NCBI RefSeq assembly: GCF_020438995.1
Contig: NZ_JAGQTN010000024.1
Coordinates: 41,130 to 105,129, forward strand
Source of the DNA: Gordonia sp. (in: high G+C Gram-positive bacteria)
GTDB lineage: Bacteria > Actinomycetota > Actinomycetes > Mycobacteriales > Mycobacteriaceae
Length of the DNA stretch: 64,000 bases
Direction: 5' to 3'
Shown here: positions 8,346-16,802 of the stretch, in pieces
Position numbering within the stretch: the first letter of the stretch is position 1
Layout of the letters: each line of letters starts with the position of its first letter
Position numbers and translations under genes: made by a program
The notes under the pieces: model-generated
What the model saw: only the letters and a program-made list of their open reading frames with translations
Databases searched by the model: none
What the model was told of the DNA's origin: nothing

Positions 8346-9635
8346 ATGACAACACTTGAGATGCCGCCCAGCGCAGCAGATCTGGCAGCCCGGGTACGGG
8401 CGACGCCCAGGCTCGACCTACAGGCACCGCCCAAGGTCGGCCGCCTCGTCGACCAGTTCGAGAAGGGCCTCGACGCCCCCATCTGCCTCACCTGGGAGCT
8501 GACCTACGCCTGCAACCTCGCCTGCGTGCACTGCCTGTCGTCGTCGGGCAAGCGCGACCCGCGTGAGCTGTCCACCGAGCAGTGCAAGGCCATCATCGAT
8601 GAGCTCGAACGTATGCAGGTGTTCTATGTGAACATCGGCGGCGGCGAGCCCACGGTGCGTTCGGACTTCTGGGAACTCGTCGACTACGCCACAAGCCACA
8701 AGGTGGGCGTCAAGTTCTCCACCAACGGACTGCGCATCGACAAGAAGGTCGCCGCCCGCCTGGCCGCGTCGGACTACGTCGACGTGCAGATCTCGCTCGA
8801 TGGGGCCACCGCCGAGGTCAACGACGCCGTGCGCGGCAAGGGCTCGTTCGACATGGCGGTGCGGGCGCTGGAGAACCTGCACGAGGCCGGTTTCAAGGAC
8901 GCCAAGATCTCCGTGGTGATGACCCGCCAGAACGTCTCACAGCTCGACGACTTCAAGGCTCTCGCCGACAAGTACAACGCCACGCTGCGCATCACCCGCA
9001 TGCGTCCCTCCGGGCGCGGCGCCGACGTGTGGGACGACCTGCACCCGCTCCCCGAGCAGCAGCTCGACCTGTACAACTGGCTTGTCGCACACGGTGATCG
9101 GGTGTTGACCGGTGACTCGTTCTTCCACCTGTCGGCCTTCGGCGGCAGCGGGGGAGGCCTGCCCGGGCTCAACCTGTGCGGAGCCGGCCGCGTGGTGTGC
9201 CTGATCGACCCGGTGGGCGACGTGTACGCCTGCCCGTTCGCGATCCACGAGAACTTCCTCGCCGGAAACATCCTGTCCGACGGCGGTTTCCAGGAGATCT
9301 GGCAGCGCTCGGACCTGTTCACCGAACTGCGCGAACCACAGTCGGCCGGGGCCTGCGCCAAGTGCACCCACTTCGACTCGTGCCGAGGTGGCTGCATGGC
9401 CGCCAAGTTCTTCACCGGCCTGCCCCTCGACGGTCCTGACCCCGAATGTGTTCAGGGCTACGGAGAATCGTTGCTGGCGGGCGAACGCAGCAAACCGACC
9501 GCCAACAAGGACCATTCGCGCGGCACCCCGCTGACGCTGATGACCCGTGGCTCCGACGGCAGCTTCACCCCGCTCGGCCGGCCGTCGAAGAGTTGCGACG
9601 AGAACCCCCTGGCCGGTTTCAGCCCCGTCGGCTGA
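8346..9635 (+). CDS. mftC: Mycofactocin radical SAM maturase
   Basis: A 429-residue radical SAM/SPASM enzyme. C56-N-L-A-C60-V-H-C63 binds the S-adenosylmethionine cluster, and G-G-G-E-P follows. The C-terminal third holds the SPASM cysteines (C-G-A-G, C-P-F, then C-A-K-C and C-R-G-G-C-M, and a last C in P-E-C-V) for auxiliary Fe-S clusters. MftC oxidatively decarboxylates the C-terminal Tyr of MftA and forms the Val-Tyr carbon-carbon bond that makes the lactam. The gene follows mftB after 71 bp. All key residues appear intact. Confidence 0.96.
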   Translation: MTTLEMPPSAADLAARVRATPRLDLQAPPKVGRLVDQFEKGLDAPICLTWELTYACNLACVHCLSSSGKRDPRELSTEQCKAIIDELERMQVFYVNIGGGEPTVRSDFWELVDYATSHKVGVKFSTNGLRIDKKVAARLAASDYVDVQISLDGATAEVNDAVRGKGSFDMAVRALENLHEAGFKDAKISVVMTRQNVSQLDDFKALADKYNATLRITRMRPSGRGADVWDDLHPLPEQQLDLYNWLVAHGDRVLTGDSFFHLSAFGGSGGGLPGLNLCGAGRVVCLIDPVGDVYACPFAIHENFLAGNILSDGGFQEIWQRSDLFTELREPQSAGACAKCTHFDSCRGGCMAAKFFTGLPLDGPDPECVQGYGESLLAGERSKPTANKDHSRGTPLTLMTRGSDGSFTPLGRPSKSCDENPLAGFSPVG

Positions 9636-9685
9636 CGCGCATTCCCTCCGACAGCAACAAGCGAAAGATCCCGAGGCGAAATTCA

Positions 9686-10897
9686 ATGGCGAACTTCAAG
9701 CTGACCAACCCGTGGGCGCGTAACCCGTGGTTCGAGACCGTTGCCGAGGCTCAGCGGCGCGCCAAGCGGCGCCTGCCCAAGTCGGTGTACTCCTCCCTGG
9801 TGGCGGGCACCCAGGGCGGCATCACCGTCAACGACAACGTCGACGCGTTCTCCGAACTCGGATTCGCCCCGCACGTCATCGGCGCCCAGGACGACCGTGA
9901 CCTGTCGACGTCGGTGATGGGCGTGGATCTGCCGTTCCCGGTGATGATCTCGCCGACCGGTGTGCAGGCTGTCGACATCGACGGTGAGGTGGCGGTGGCC
10001 CGGGCGGCCGCCGCACGCGGTACCGCCATGGGCCTGTCGAGTTTCGCGAGCCATCCCATCGAGGAGGTCACCGCGGTCAACGACAAGATCTTCTTCCAGA
10101 TCTACTGGCTCGGCACCAAGGAAGAGATCCTGGCCCGGGCTGAGCGGGCGCGTGAGGCGGGCGCCAAGGGCCTGATCGTCACGACCGACTGGGTGTTCAA
10201 CATCGGCCGCGACTGGGGCAGCCCGGAGATCCCGGAGAAGATGGACCTCAAGGCGCTGATCCGGCTGGCGCCCGAGGTCGCGGTCAAACCGAAGTACGCC
10301 TGGGACTGGTTCAACAAGGGCAACCTGGTCATCCCGGATCTGACCGCCCCCAACGTCTCGCACGGCAAGGGCCTGCCCGGTCCCACCTTCTTCGGCGCCT
10401 ACGGCGAGTGGATGAACACCCCTTCGCCCACCTGGGAAGACCTGCAATGGCTGCGGGAGAAGTGGGGCGGGCCGTTCATGGTCAAGGGCATCACCCGCAT
10501 CGATGACGCCAAGCGCGCCGTCGACATCGGCGCCACCGCCATCTCCGTCTCCAACCACGGCGGCAACAACCTCGACGGCACCCCCGCCACGATCCGCGTG
10601 CTCGGCCCCATCGCCGACGCCGTCGGCAAGGACATCGATGTGCTGCTCGACGGCGGAATCCGCCGGGGCAGCGACGTCGCCAAGGCCGTGGCGCTCGGCG
10701 CCAAGGCCGTCATGATCGGCCGCGCCTACCTGTGGGGTCTGGCCGCCAACGGCCAGACGGGCGTCGAGAACGTCCTCGACCTGCTGCGCATGGGTCTGGA
10801 CGGCGTGCTCATGGGCACCGGTCACAAGTCGGTCCACGAGCTGAGCCGGGCGGACCTGATCATTCCGGAAGGCTTCGAACGGTCTTACGGGGGGTAG
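9686..10897 (+). CDS. mftD: Mycofactocin FMN-dependent deaminase
   Basis: A 403-residue FMN protein of the lactate/glycolate-oxidase family. It contains S-N-H-G-G-N-N-L-D-G, the family active-site region with the catalytic His, and D-G-G-I-R-R-G-S-D-V, the phosphate-binding block, followed by I-G-R-A-Y. MftD oxidatively deaminates the excised Val-Tyr core to give the alpha-keto lactam premycofactocin. The start M-A-N-F-K-L-T-N-P-W was chosen because the longer in-frame version would run through mftC. The stop lies three bases before a copy of the 73-bp palindrome, which separates it from the SDR gene. Confidence 0.94.
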   Translation: MANFKLTNPWARNPWFETVAEAQRRAKRRLPKSVYSSLVAGTQGGITVNDNVDAFSELGFAPHVIGAQDDRDLSTSVMGVDLPFPVMISPTGVQAVDIDGEVAVARAAAARGTAMGLSSFASHPIEEVTAVNDKIFFQIYWLGTKEEILARAERAREAGAKGLIVTTDWVFNIGRDWGSPEIPEKMDLKALIRLAPEVAVKPKYAWDWFNKGNLVIPDLTAPNVSHGKGLPGPTFFGAYGEWMNTPSPTWEDLQWLREKWGGPFMVKGITRIDDAKRAVDIGATAISVSNHGGNNLDGTPATIRVLGPIADAVGKDIDVLLDGGIRRGSDVAKAVALGAKAVMIGRAYLWGLAANGQTGVENVLDLLRMGLDGVLMGTGHKSVHELSRADLIIPEGFERSYGG

Positions 10898-10899
10898 CC

Positions 10900-10972
10900 G
10901 TCACAAACCCCACCGCTGAGCCCCGGCGAGGAGATTATTACGATGCCGGCCCTCAGCGGTGGGGTTTGTGAC
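10900..10972. repeat. 73-bp palindromic element, copy 2
   Basis: The terminal arms are 21-bp perfect complements (GTCACAAACCCCACCGCTGAG and its reverse complement plus one base pair in from copy 1). The loop reads GATTATTACGATGCC, the reverse complement of the loop in copies 1, 3 and 4, so this copy is inverted. It starts three bases after the mftD stop and separates mftA-D from the SDR. Confidence 0.92.
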
Positions 10973-10985
10973 AGCTGACCCAAAC

Positions 10986-11001
10986 TAGAACGTGTTACAG
11001 T
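10986..11001 (+). promoter_or_regulatory. KstR-type box overlapping a leaderless promoter of the SDR gene
   Basis: TAGAACGTGTTACA (10986-10999) fits the KstR consensus TnnAACnnGTTnnA. It overlaps a -10-like TACAGT (10996-11001) that ends six bases before the ATG, with no Shine-Dalgarno sequence. Transcription would start at or next to the initiation codon, and a bound repressor would block it. Confidence 0.6.
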
Positions 11002-11007
11002 TCTGGA

Positions 11008-11820
11008 ATGGGACAGTTTGACGGCAAGGTCGTCTACATCACCGGCATCGCCCGTGGTCAGGGCCGCAATCACGCACTCCGCTTCGCGCGTGAAGGGGCG
11101 TCGATCATCGGTCTGGACATCGCGGGACCGATCGCCGAGCACACCACCTATCCGCCCGCCACGCCGGACGATCTGACCGAGACGGTCCGGCTCGTCGAGG
11201 AGGTCGGCGGCAAGATCCTGGCCCGGCAGGGCGACGTGCGCGACCTGGCATTCCAGCAGCAACTGGTGGCCGACGGCGTCACGCAGTTCGGCGGCCTGGA
11301 CTACGTCGTGGTCAATGCGGGCGTACTCACCTGGGGTCTGAGCTGGGAGATGTCGGAGGAACAGTTCACCGATGTCATCGACGTCAACCTCGTCGGCGCC
11401 TGGAAGACCCTGCGCGCCACCTTGCCCACCATGATCGAGGCGCGCAACGGTGGCTCGATCGTCATCGTGTCGTCGGTGGCCGGGCTCAAGGCGATGCCGG
11501 TGCAGGCCTCCTACAGCGCATCCAAGTACGGCCTGACCGGCTTGGCCCAGACGGTCGCCAAAGAGGTTGCGCCCTACCGGATCCGGGTCAACTCGCTGCA
11601 TCCGTATGCGGTCAACACGCCGATGGGGGTCGGCGATGCCTCCGCCATCGAGGTGTTCGGGAATCCGAAGTTCACCCGGTTCTTCCCGTCACTGATGGAC
11701 TACAACCCGATAGCCGAACCCGACGAGATCTCCGACGCCGTCCTGTACCTGTGTTCAGATTCCGCCAAATCTCTTACCGGCGTACAGCTTCCGATCGATA
11801 TGGGTCACTCCAAGGTCTGA
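11008..11820 (+). CDS. Mycofactocin-type SDR oxidoreductase
   Basis: A 270-residue short-chain dehydrogenase. The NAD site T12-G-I-A-R-G-Q-G-R is followed by a long insertion after the second strand (about residues 40-70, Thr/Pro-rich) and by the catalytic Y169-S-A-S-K173 with an upstream Ser. The insertion and the V-T-G-x-A-R-G-Q-G-R-x-H-A start are hallmarks of mycofactocin-dependent SDRs, which keep NAD bound and pass electrons to mycofactocin. It sits in the mft locus but is separated from mftD by a palindrome and has its own promoter with a KstR-type box, so the substrate may be a sterol-derived alcohol. That substrate is an inference. Confidence 0.88.
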   Translation: MGQFDGKVVYITGIARGQGRNHALRFAREGASIIGLDIAGPIAEHTTYPPATPDDLTETVRLVEEVGGKILARQGDVRDLAFQQQLVADGVTQFGGLDYVVVNAGVLTWGLSWEMSEEQFTDVIDVNLVGAWKTLRATLPTMIEARNGGSIVIVSSVAGLKAMPVQASYSASKYGLTGLAQTVAKEVAPYRIRVNSLHPYAVNTPMGVGDASAIEVFGNPKFTRFFPSLMDYNPIAEPDEISDAVLYLCSDSAKSLTGVQLPIDMGHSKV

Positions 11821-11840
11821 CCCACCACGCAGACGGCGAC

Positions 11841-11862
11841 GGCCCTCCCGGTCGGAAGGGCC
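11841..11862. terminator. Bidirectional hairpin terminator between the SDR and the racemase
   Basis: GGCCCTCCCG and CGGAAGGGCC form a 10-bp stem with one mismatch between two convergent genes whose stops lie 20 bp to the left and 18 bp to the right. Confidence 0.65.
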
Positions 11863-11879
11863 CTCGCTGTGTCGTCGGA

Positions 11880-12989
11880 CTACACCCAGAGGGTTGCGGG
11901 ATCGGTTGCCTGCGTTGTCGGTCCGGCCGGCGTGTCGGGCGAGGTGCGTGAGAACCGGGGCGCTACCTGCGCCTGCCGGACACCGTCGATCTCGACGAGA
12001 TTGGCGCGCGCGGCCATGTGCGGCTCGTCGGGTGCCTCGCCGAAGGTGAGGACGGGCGAGACGCAGGCATCGGTACCGTCGAACACCGCGGTCCACTCCT
12101 CCCGGGTACGGGAGGCGAACGTGTCGGTGAAGATCTTCTTCAGCTCCGTCCAGCGGGTGATGTCGCCCTGTCCGGGCAGGTCGGCGTCGTCGAGTTCGAG
12201 GCCTTTGAGGAGTTCGGCGTAGAACTGCGGCTCGATGGCGCCGACGGCCATGTACTTGCCGTCGGAGGTCTCGTAGACGTCGTAGTAGGGGGCGCCGGAG
12301 TCGAGGAAGTTCACTCCGCGCACATCCGACCACATGCCGGTGGCCCGGAAGGCCCACATCATCTGCCCCAGCAGCGAGGCGCCGTCGACCATCGCGGCGT
12401 CGACGACCTGCCCGCGCCCGGACACCTGACGTTCCAGGAGCGCCGAGAGTACACCGACGACCAGGAACATCGATCCGCCGCCGAAGTCGCCGAACAGGTT
12501 GAGTGGCGGCACCGGACGCTCACCGGCGCGGCCGACGGCGTGCAGCAGACCGGTGAGGGAGATATAATTGATGTCGTGTCCGGCGCGGTCGGCGCGCGGG
12601 CCGTCCTGGCCCCAGCCGGTCATGCGCCCGTACACCAGTCCGGGATTGACCTCGGCGAGGTCGTCGGGCCCGAAACCGAGACGTTCCATCACTCCCGGGC
12701 GGAAACCCTCGATGAGTACGTCAGCCTTGGCGATGAGCCCGAGCACCGTCTCGCGGTCGGCGGGATTCTTGAGATCGGCCTCGATGACCTTCCGGCCGCG
12801 CAGCAGGGCGTCACCGACCTTTCCGGGTTTCGGCAGCTGGCCCGGCCGCTGCACGCGGACCACATCGGCACCGAGGTCCGACAGCAGCATCGCGGCGTGC
12901 GGTCCGGGACCGATTCCGGCAAATTCGATGACCCGGATGGCGTGCAGCGGACCGCTTTTTCCACTGGTGACGTTCGGTGTGGATGTCAT
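11880..12989 (-). CDS. Alpha-methylacyl-CoA racemase (CoA-transferase family III)
   Basis: A 369-residue family III CoA-transferase-fold protein. It opens with [13 protein letters not shown] and has [22 protein letters not shown] (catalytic Asp of the His/Asp pair) and G-A-I-E-P-Q-F-Y (catalytic Glu), the pattern of mycobacterial MCR and human AMACR. It converts (R)- to (S)-2-methylacyl-CoA so that branched or sterol side chains can enter beta-oxidation. It is antisense within the mycofactocin locus, dividing mftA-D plus SDR from mftE-F-G. Its presence agrees with the nearby steroid genes. Confidence 0.9.
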   Translation of the reverse strand: MTSTPNVTSGKSGPLHAIRVIEFAGIGPGPHAAMLLSDLGADVVRVQRPGQLPKPGKVGDALLRGRKVIEADLKNPADRETVLGLIAKADVLIEGFRPGVMERLGFGPDDLAEVNPGLVYGRMTGWGQDGPRADRAGHDINYISLTGLLHAVGRAGERPVPPLNLFGDFGGGSMFLVVGVLSALLERQVSGRGQVVDAAMVDGASLLGQMMWAFRATGMWSDVRGVNFLDSGAPYYDVYETSDGKYMAVGAIEPQFYAELLKGLELDDADLPGQGDITRWTELKKIFTDTFASRTREEWTAVFDGTDACVSPVLTFGEAPDEPHMAARANLVEIDGVRQAQVAPRFSRTSPDTPAGPTTQATDPATLWV

Positions 12990-13174
12990 GGATTCCGAAT
13001 CTCCTCGGGTATGGGGACCCCGCCTGCCTCCGGTGGTACTCGTGGCCGCGCGATCGTGTGATTGTGTCGTCGGTCACCACAGCTTGGCACACCCGAGCGA
13101 ACGTTCGGGAAGGGGGCCCGGAACCATATATGAACCTGCCTGCGGTCACCCTTACCCCGGTGCCGTCCTATCGC

Positions 13175-13187
13175 TAGAGTTGACCGA
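13175..13187 (+). promoter_or_regulatory. Likely leaderless promoter (-10) of mftE
   Basis: TAGAGT fits the actinobacterial -10 TAnnnT and ends seven bases before the mftE ATG. No ribosome site lies between them. This spacing fits transcription starting at the ATG. Confidence 0.5.
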
Positions 13188-13925
13188 ATGACGCGTGGCT
13201 CGGGGCTCGGTGCTCTCTCATGGCCTGAGCTCGACGGCTCCGCGGTGACATTGCTCGTTCCGCTGGGCGCCGTCGAACAGCACGGACCGCACCTTCCCCT
13301 CGACACCGACATCCGCATCGCCGATGCGGTGGCCCGCCGCGCCCAGCCGCAGCTAGCCGGTAATCCGTCCGATCAGACCTTCCTGGTGGCACCGGGCCTG
13401 CCGTACGGGGCCAGCGGCGAGCACGAGGGCTTTCCCGGGACGATCTCGCTGGGTCACGAGGCGTTGCGGCTGGTGCTCATCGAGTACGGGCGCAGCGCAT
13501 GCCGGTGGGCACGGCGGATCGTGTTCGTCAACGGGCACGGCGGCAACGGCCGGACTCTGGTCGAAGCGGTGCGGCTGCTGCGCTACGAGGGCCGCGACGT
13601 GGCCTGGTTCGCCTGCGGACATCCGGCCGGCGATGCCCACGCCGGAGATACCGAGACATCGGTGCTGCTGCATCTGACGCCCGGCGATGTGCGCCTGACA
13701 GACGCGGCGCCCGGCAATCGCGCGCCGATCGCGGAACTACTGGCGCCGATGCGGGCCGGCGGGGTGGCCGCGGTGAGTGCCAACGGGGTGCTGGGCGATC
13801 CCACCACCGCCACCGCGGCGCGCGGCGCCGACCTCGTCGGCGCGTTCACCTCGGCACTGGTGTCGGCGGTCGCCCGGTGGGATGTCGACGACCGCGGTCT
13901 GCTGCGGGGCGGTGCCGCCGCGTGA
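13188..13925 (+). CDS. mftE: Mycofactocin precursor peptidase (creatininase fold)
   Basis: A 245-residue creatininase-family metal peptidase. The metal ligands are visible in G-A-V-E-Q-H-G-P-H-L-P-L-D-T-D (Glu, His, Asp), N-G-H-G-G-N (His) and the A-G-D-T-E-T-S (Glu) region. MftE cuts the modified MftA before its last two residues and frees the Val-Tyr-derived core for MftD. The stop overlaps the mftF start (GTGA). Separation from mftA-D by the SDR and racemase genes is compensated by what looks like its own promoter. Confidence 0.94.
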   Translation: MTRGSGLGALSWPELDGSAVTLLVPLGAVEQHGPHLPLDTDIRIADAVARRAQPQLAGNPSDQTFLVAPGLPYGASGEHEGFPGTISLGHEALRLVLIEYGRSACRWARRIVFVNGHGGNGRTLVEAVRLLRYEGRDVAWFACGHPAGDAHAGDTETSVLLHLTPGDVRLTDAAPGNRAPIAELLAPMRAGGVAAVSANGVLGDPTTATAARGADLVGAFTSALVSAVARWDVDDRGLLRGGAAA

Positions 13926-15370
13926 GCGTCGTCGACAGCCGCGACGGGAGTACCGGCGGCGAGGTAGCGGCCGTGCCGACCGACCTGCCCGATGGTTTCC
14001 AGGTGCAGGTGGACCTGCGCTGCGCCCAGCGGGGCGACCTGCGTTACCTCGTCGGCGGTTCCCCGACCCGGATGCTGCGGCTGTCCGACGCCGCCCTCGG
14101 AATGATGTCTTCCGATGGTCGTATTGCTGTGTGTGACAAGGCAACCCGAACCCTCTGCCGTCGCCTGCTCGATGCCGGGATCGCCCACCCGCGGCCGATG
14201 TTCGGGCCGTCTGCCGATCAGGTGACCGTCGTGGTCCCGGTGCGTGACAACCAGGAGGGCATCGACCGGTTGATCGCGACCCGGGGTGAGGCCCGGATGA
14301 TCGTCGTCGACGACGGTTCGGACGTTCCGATCACCGTGCACGGCGACGGGGTGAGTGTGCTGCGTCTAGACCGCAATCGCGGCCCCGCCGCCGCTCGCAA
14401 CGCCGGAGCGGCAGCCGCGACAACAGATTTCGTCGCTTTCGTCGATTCGGACTGTGTGCCCGAACCCGACTGGCTGACGATGCTGCTGCCGCATTTCTCC
14501 GACCCTGCGGTGGCGGTGGCCGCACCCCGCATCGTCGGATTGAACACGCGCCCAGGCCTGTTCGCTCTCGCCGCCCGCTACGAGAACGGATACTCCTCGC
14601 TCGATATGGGGCCGACGGAGGCTCCGGTGGTGCCGTCCACCCCGATGCCGTACGTGCCGAGTGCCGCGATGCTGGTGCGCCGCAGCAGTTTTCCCGGTTT
14701 CGACGAGTCGCTGCGCGTGGCCGAGGATGTGGACCTGTGCTGGCGTCTGCACGAGGCCGGCTGGCGGCTGCGGTACGACCCGGTGGCGCGCGTGGCCCAC
14801 GACCACCGCACCGGAATGCGCGAGGTGCTCGGACGTCGCCGCTTCTACGGCACCGGTGCGGCCTATCTGGCCGACAGGCATCAGACTCTTGCCGCGCCGA
14901 TCGTCATGTCGGTCACCATGGCCGCCGCCGTCGTCGCGCTGCTCACCCGTACCGCCACGGGTACGGCGGTTGCGATGCTGCTGCTCGGGCAGATGGCGGT
15001 GCGCCTGCGCCGTCGGCTCGACGGCCTGCCGCAGGCCCCGCTGGTCGCCGCCCGGATGACCGGTCGCGCCGCCGGCTTCGGACTTCTGCAGGCCGGGGCG
15101 GCGATCTGCCGGCACTACTGGCCGATAGCCCTTGTGCCCACACTGTTTTCCCGCAGATACCGGACACTGGTCGTGGAGGTGGCGATCGCCGAGGGCCTCA
15201 TCGACTGGACCCGCCGGTTCATCAGTGAGCCAGGCGTACGGCCCGCGCTCGGTCCCGTGGGTTATGTGATCATGCGCCGCCTCGACGACCTCGCCTACGG
15301 TCTCGGGCTGTGGCAAGGGGTGATCGCCCACCGCGATCCGGGGGCGCTGCGGCCGGTCCTGAGCAAGTGA
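13922..15370 (+). CDS. mftF: Mycofactocin glycosyltransferase
   Basis: A 482-residue family-2 glycosyltransferase. After a 95-residue N-terminal region come V-T-V-V-V-P-V-R-D-N, V-D-D-G-S-D, the D-S-D metal site in F-V-D-S-D-C-V, and E-D-V-D-L-C-W-R, all standard GT-A features. A hydrophobic stretch at about residues 323-360 suggests membrane attachment. MftF adds beta-1,4-linked glucose units to premycofactocin. The GTG at 13922 overlaps the mftE stop by four bases; the frame stays open far upstream, but only this start suits the coupling and the family's length. Confidence 0.94.
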   Translation: MSVVDSRDGSTGGEVAAVPTDLPDGFQVQVDLRCAQRGDLRYLVGGSPTRMLRLSDAALGMMSSDGRIAVCDKATRTLCRRLLDAGIAHPRPMFGPSADQVTVVVPVRDNQEGIDRLIATRGEARMIVVDDGSDVPITVHGDGVSVLRLDRNRGPAAARNAGAAAATTDFVAFVDSDCVPEPDWLTMLLPHFSDPAVAVAAPRIVGLNTRPGLFALAARYENGYSSLDMGPTEAPVVPSTPMPYVPSAAMLVRRSSFPGFDESLRVAEDVDLCWRLHEAGWRLRYDPVARVAHDHRTGMREVLGRRRFYGTGAAYLADRHQTLAAPIVMSVTMAAAVVALLTRTATGTAVAMLLLGQMAVRLRRRLDGLPQAPLVAARMTGRAAGFGLLQAGAAICRHYWPIALVPTLFSRRYRTLVVEVAIAEGLIDWTRRFISEPGVRPALGPVGYVIMRRLDDLAYGLGLWQGVIAHRDPGALRPVLSK

Positions 15371-16647
15371 TGCACGACGTCGTCGTCGTCGGCGCGGGCA
15401 GTGCCGGATGTGTGCTGGCCGAAAGACTCTCGCGTGACCCCGACCGTTCGGTGCTGCTGCTCGAACGTGGGCCGGGATGGCCCTACGCCGAGGTGACCGA
15501 TCTGTACCACCTGCCTGTCGGCGCCGATGCTGCCACGGTCGGGCGAACGGTCAGCTATCCGGTGTCACCGCCGGACCTGGCGGTGGTGCGTGGTCACGGG
15601 ATCGGAGGGTCGGCCGCGGTGAACGGTGCGTATTTTCTGCGTTGGCACCGCGACGATTTCGTGTCCTGGGAGCACCCGATCGCCGACATCGAAGCTGCCT
15701 ACGCCGAGGTCGAGTCGGTGATGTCGGCAAGCCCTTTCGCCGACGACGAACTCCCCGACGCGGCAAGGGCTTTCGAACAATGGTGGGGCGCGCTGCTGCC
15801 CACCCGACCGGTCGGTGAGCGGTGGCCGGCCGTCGGGGTCAATCGGATCCACTCCAACAGCATTCGCGACGCGGCGGGCGGACGCCGGGTGACCACCGCC
15901 GAGGCATTCCTGCGTCCTGCGCTCGGGCGGCCGAACCTCACCGTCCGGACGTCGACCACGGTGACCGCGCTGGAGTCGAAGGGCGACCGGGTGCTGGGCG
16001 TGCGTTGCGACACTGAGTCGATCCGGTGCGACGAAGTCGTCCTCTGCGCGGGGACACTCGGAACTGCGGCGATCCTTTTCGCCTCGGGTCTGGCTACCGG
16101 GCCGCTGCGCGTTGTCGAACATCGGGAGATGCTGGTGCACTACCGTTTACGGCACTCGCCGGGGCGTCCCACACCGTTGCTCCCAACGGTGGCACACACC
16201 GCATCTGGTTGTGAGATCCGCTGTTACGGAGGAGATTTTGCCGACTACATCGACGGTGTCCCACCACTCGGACCGGCCATCGGGGTGGCCGCCATGTCGC
16301 CGGGCACTCCCGGCACCCTGGTCTGGGACGGTGCCACCCTGACCGTCGACCTGGGTTCGGCACCGGACCTACCCGCGCGCCTGGCCCCCGAACTCGACCA
16401 GGTCCAGGACATGCTGAATTCAGGGGACTTCCGGGGCATCATCGAACCCGGATCGGTGCGCGTGGACCCGGTGGTCCGCACATCCCAGCACGCGTCGGGA
16501 TCACTGCCGATGGGCGACCGGACGGACAGGTTCGGCGCGCTGGACGGAGTCCACGGCCTGCGGATTGTGGACGGATCCATCCTCCCGCCCGGCGGCCGCA
16601 GCGGACCGCACGCCACCACCGTTATGGTCGCGGCGCTTTCGTCATAA
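15370..16647 (+). CDS. mftG: Mycofactocin-associated GMC oxidoreductase
   Basis: A 425-residue GMC flavoprotein. The FAD motif V-V-G-A-G-S-A-G-C-V-L-A-E-R-L-S opens the protein. The C-terminus has H-A-S-G-S-L-P-M-G and R-I-V-D-G-S-I-L-P, with the catalytic His of the family. MftG oxidises mycofactocinol and links the cofactor to respiration in mycobacteria. The ATG shares its A with the mftF stop (TGATG). The stop TAA lies inside the third copy of the 73-bp palindrome: the arm reads GTCATAAACC where other copies read GTCACAAACC, so a single change in the element has made the terminator codon. Confidence 0.93.
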   Translation: MHDVVVVGAGSAGCVLAERLSRDPDRSVLLLERGPGWPYAEVTDLYHLPVGADAATVGRTVSYPVSPPDLAVVRGHGIGGSAAVNGAYFLRWHRDDFVSWEHPIADIEAAYAEVESVMSASPFADDELPDAARAFEQWWGALLPTRPVGERWPAVGVNRIHSNSIRDAAGGRRVTTAEAFLRPALGRPNLTVRTSTTVTALESKGDRVLGVRCDTESIRCDEVVLCAGTLGTAAILFASGLATGPLRVVEHREMLVHYRLRHSPGRPTPLLPTVAHTASGCEIRCYGGDFADYIDGVPPLGPAIGVAAMSPGTPGTLVWDGATLTVDLGSAPDLPARLAPELDQVQDMLNSGDFRGIIEPGSVRVDPVVRTSQHASGSLPMGDRTDRFGALDGVHGLRIVDGSILPPGGRSGPHATTVMVAALSS

Positions 16648-16713
16648 ACCCCACCGGTGGGCTCCGGCATCGCAATAATCTCCTCGCCGAGCCTCAGCGG
16701 TGGGGTTTGTGAC
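16641..16713. repeat. 73-bp palindromic element, copy 3 (contains the mftG stop)
   Basis: Same length and right arm (CTCAGCGGTGGGGTTTGTGAC) as copies 2 and 4, and the same loop CATCGCAATAATCTCC as copy 4. The left arm is degraded: GTCATAAACCCCACCGGTGGG has a C-to-T change that makes the mftG stop and two or three mismatches near its inner end. Confidence 0.9.
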
Positions 16714-16734
16714 GGCCTCGCCCGTCAACCGACG

Positions 16735-16761
16735 CATCCACAGTCGGCCGGCCTGTGGATG
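16735..16761. promoter_or_regulatory. Inverted repeat upstream of the AbiEi/DUF559-type gene
   Basis: CATCCACAG and CTGTGGATG are perfect 9-bp arms around a 9-base spacer that is itself nearly palindromic (TCGGCCGGC). The repeat lies 41 bp before the ATG at 16803 and is a candidate autoregulatory operator; no regulator has been shown. Confidence 0.5.
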
Positions 16762-16802
16762 GGCGCCGTGACATCCGGGGGTCTGCTGTCCACGCTGGGT
16801 GG

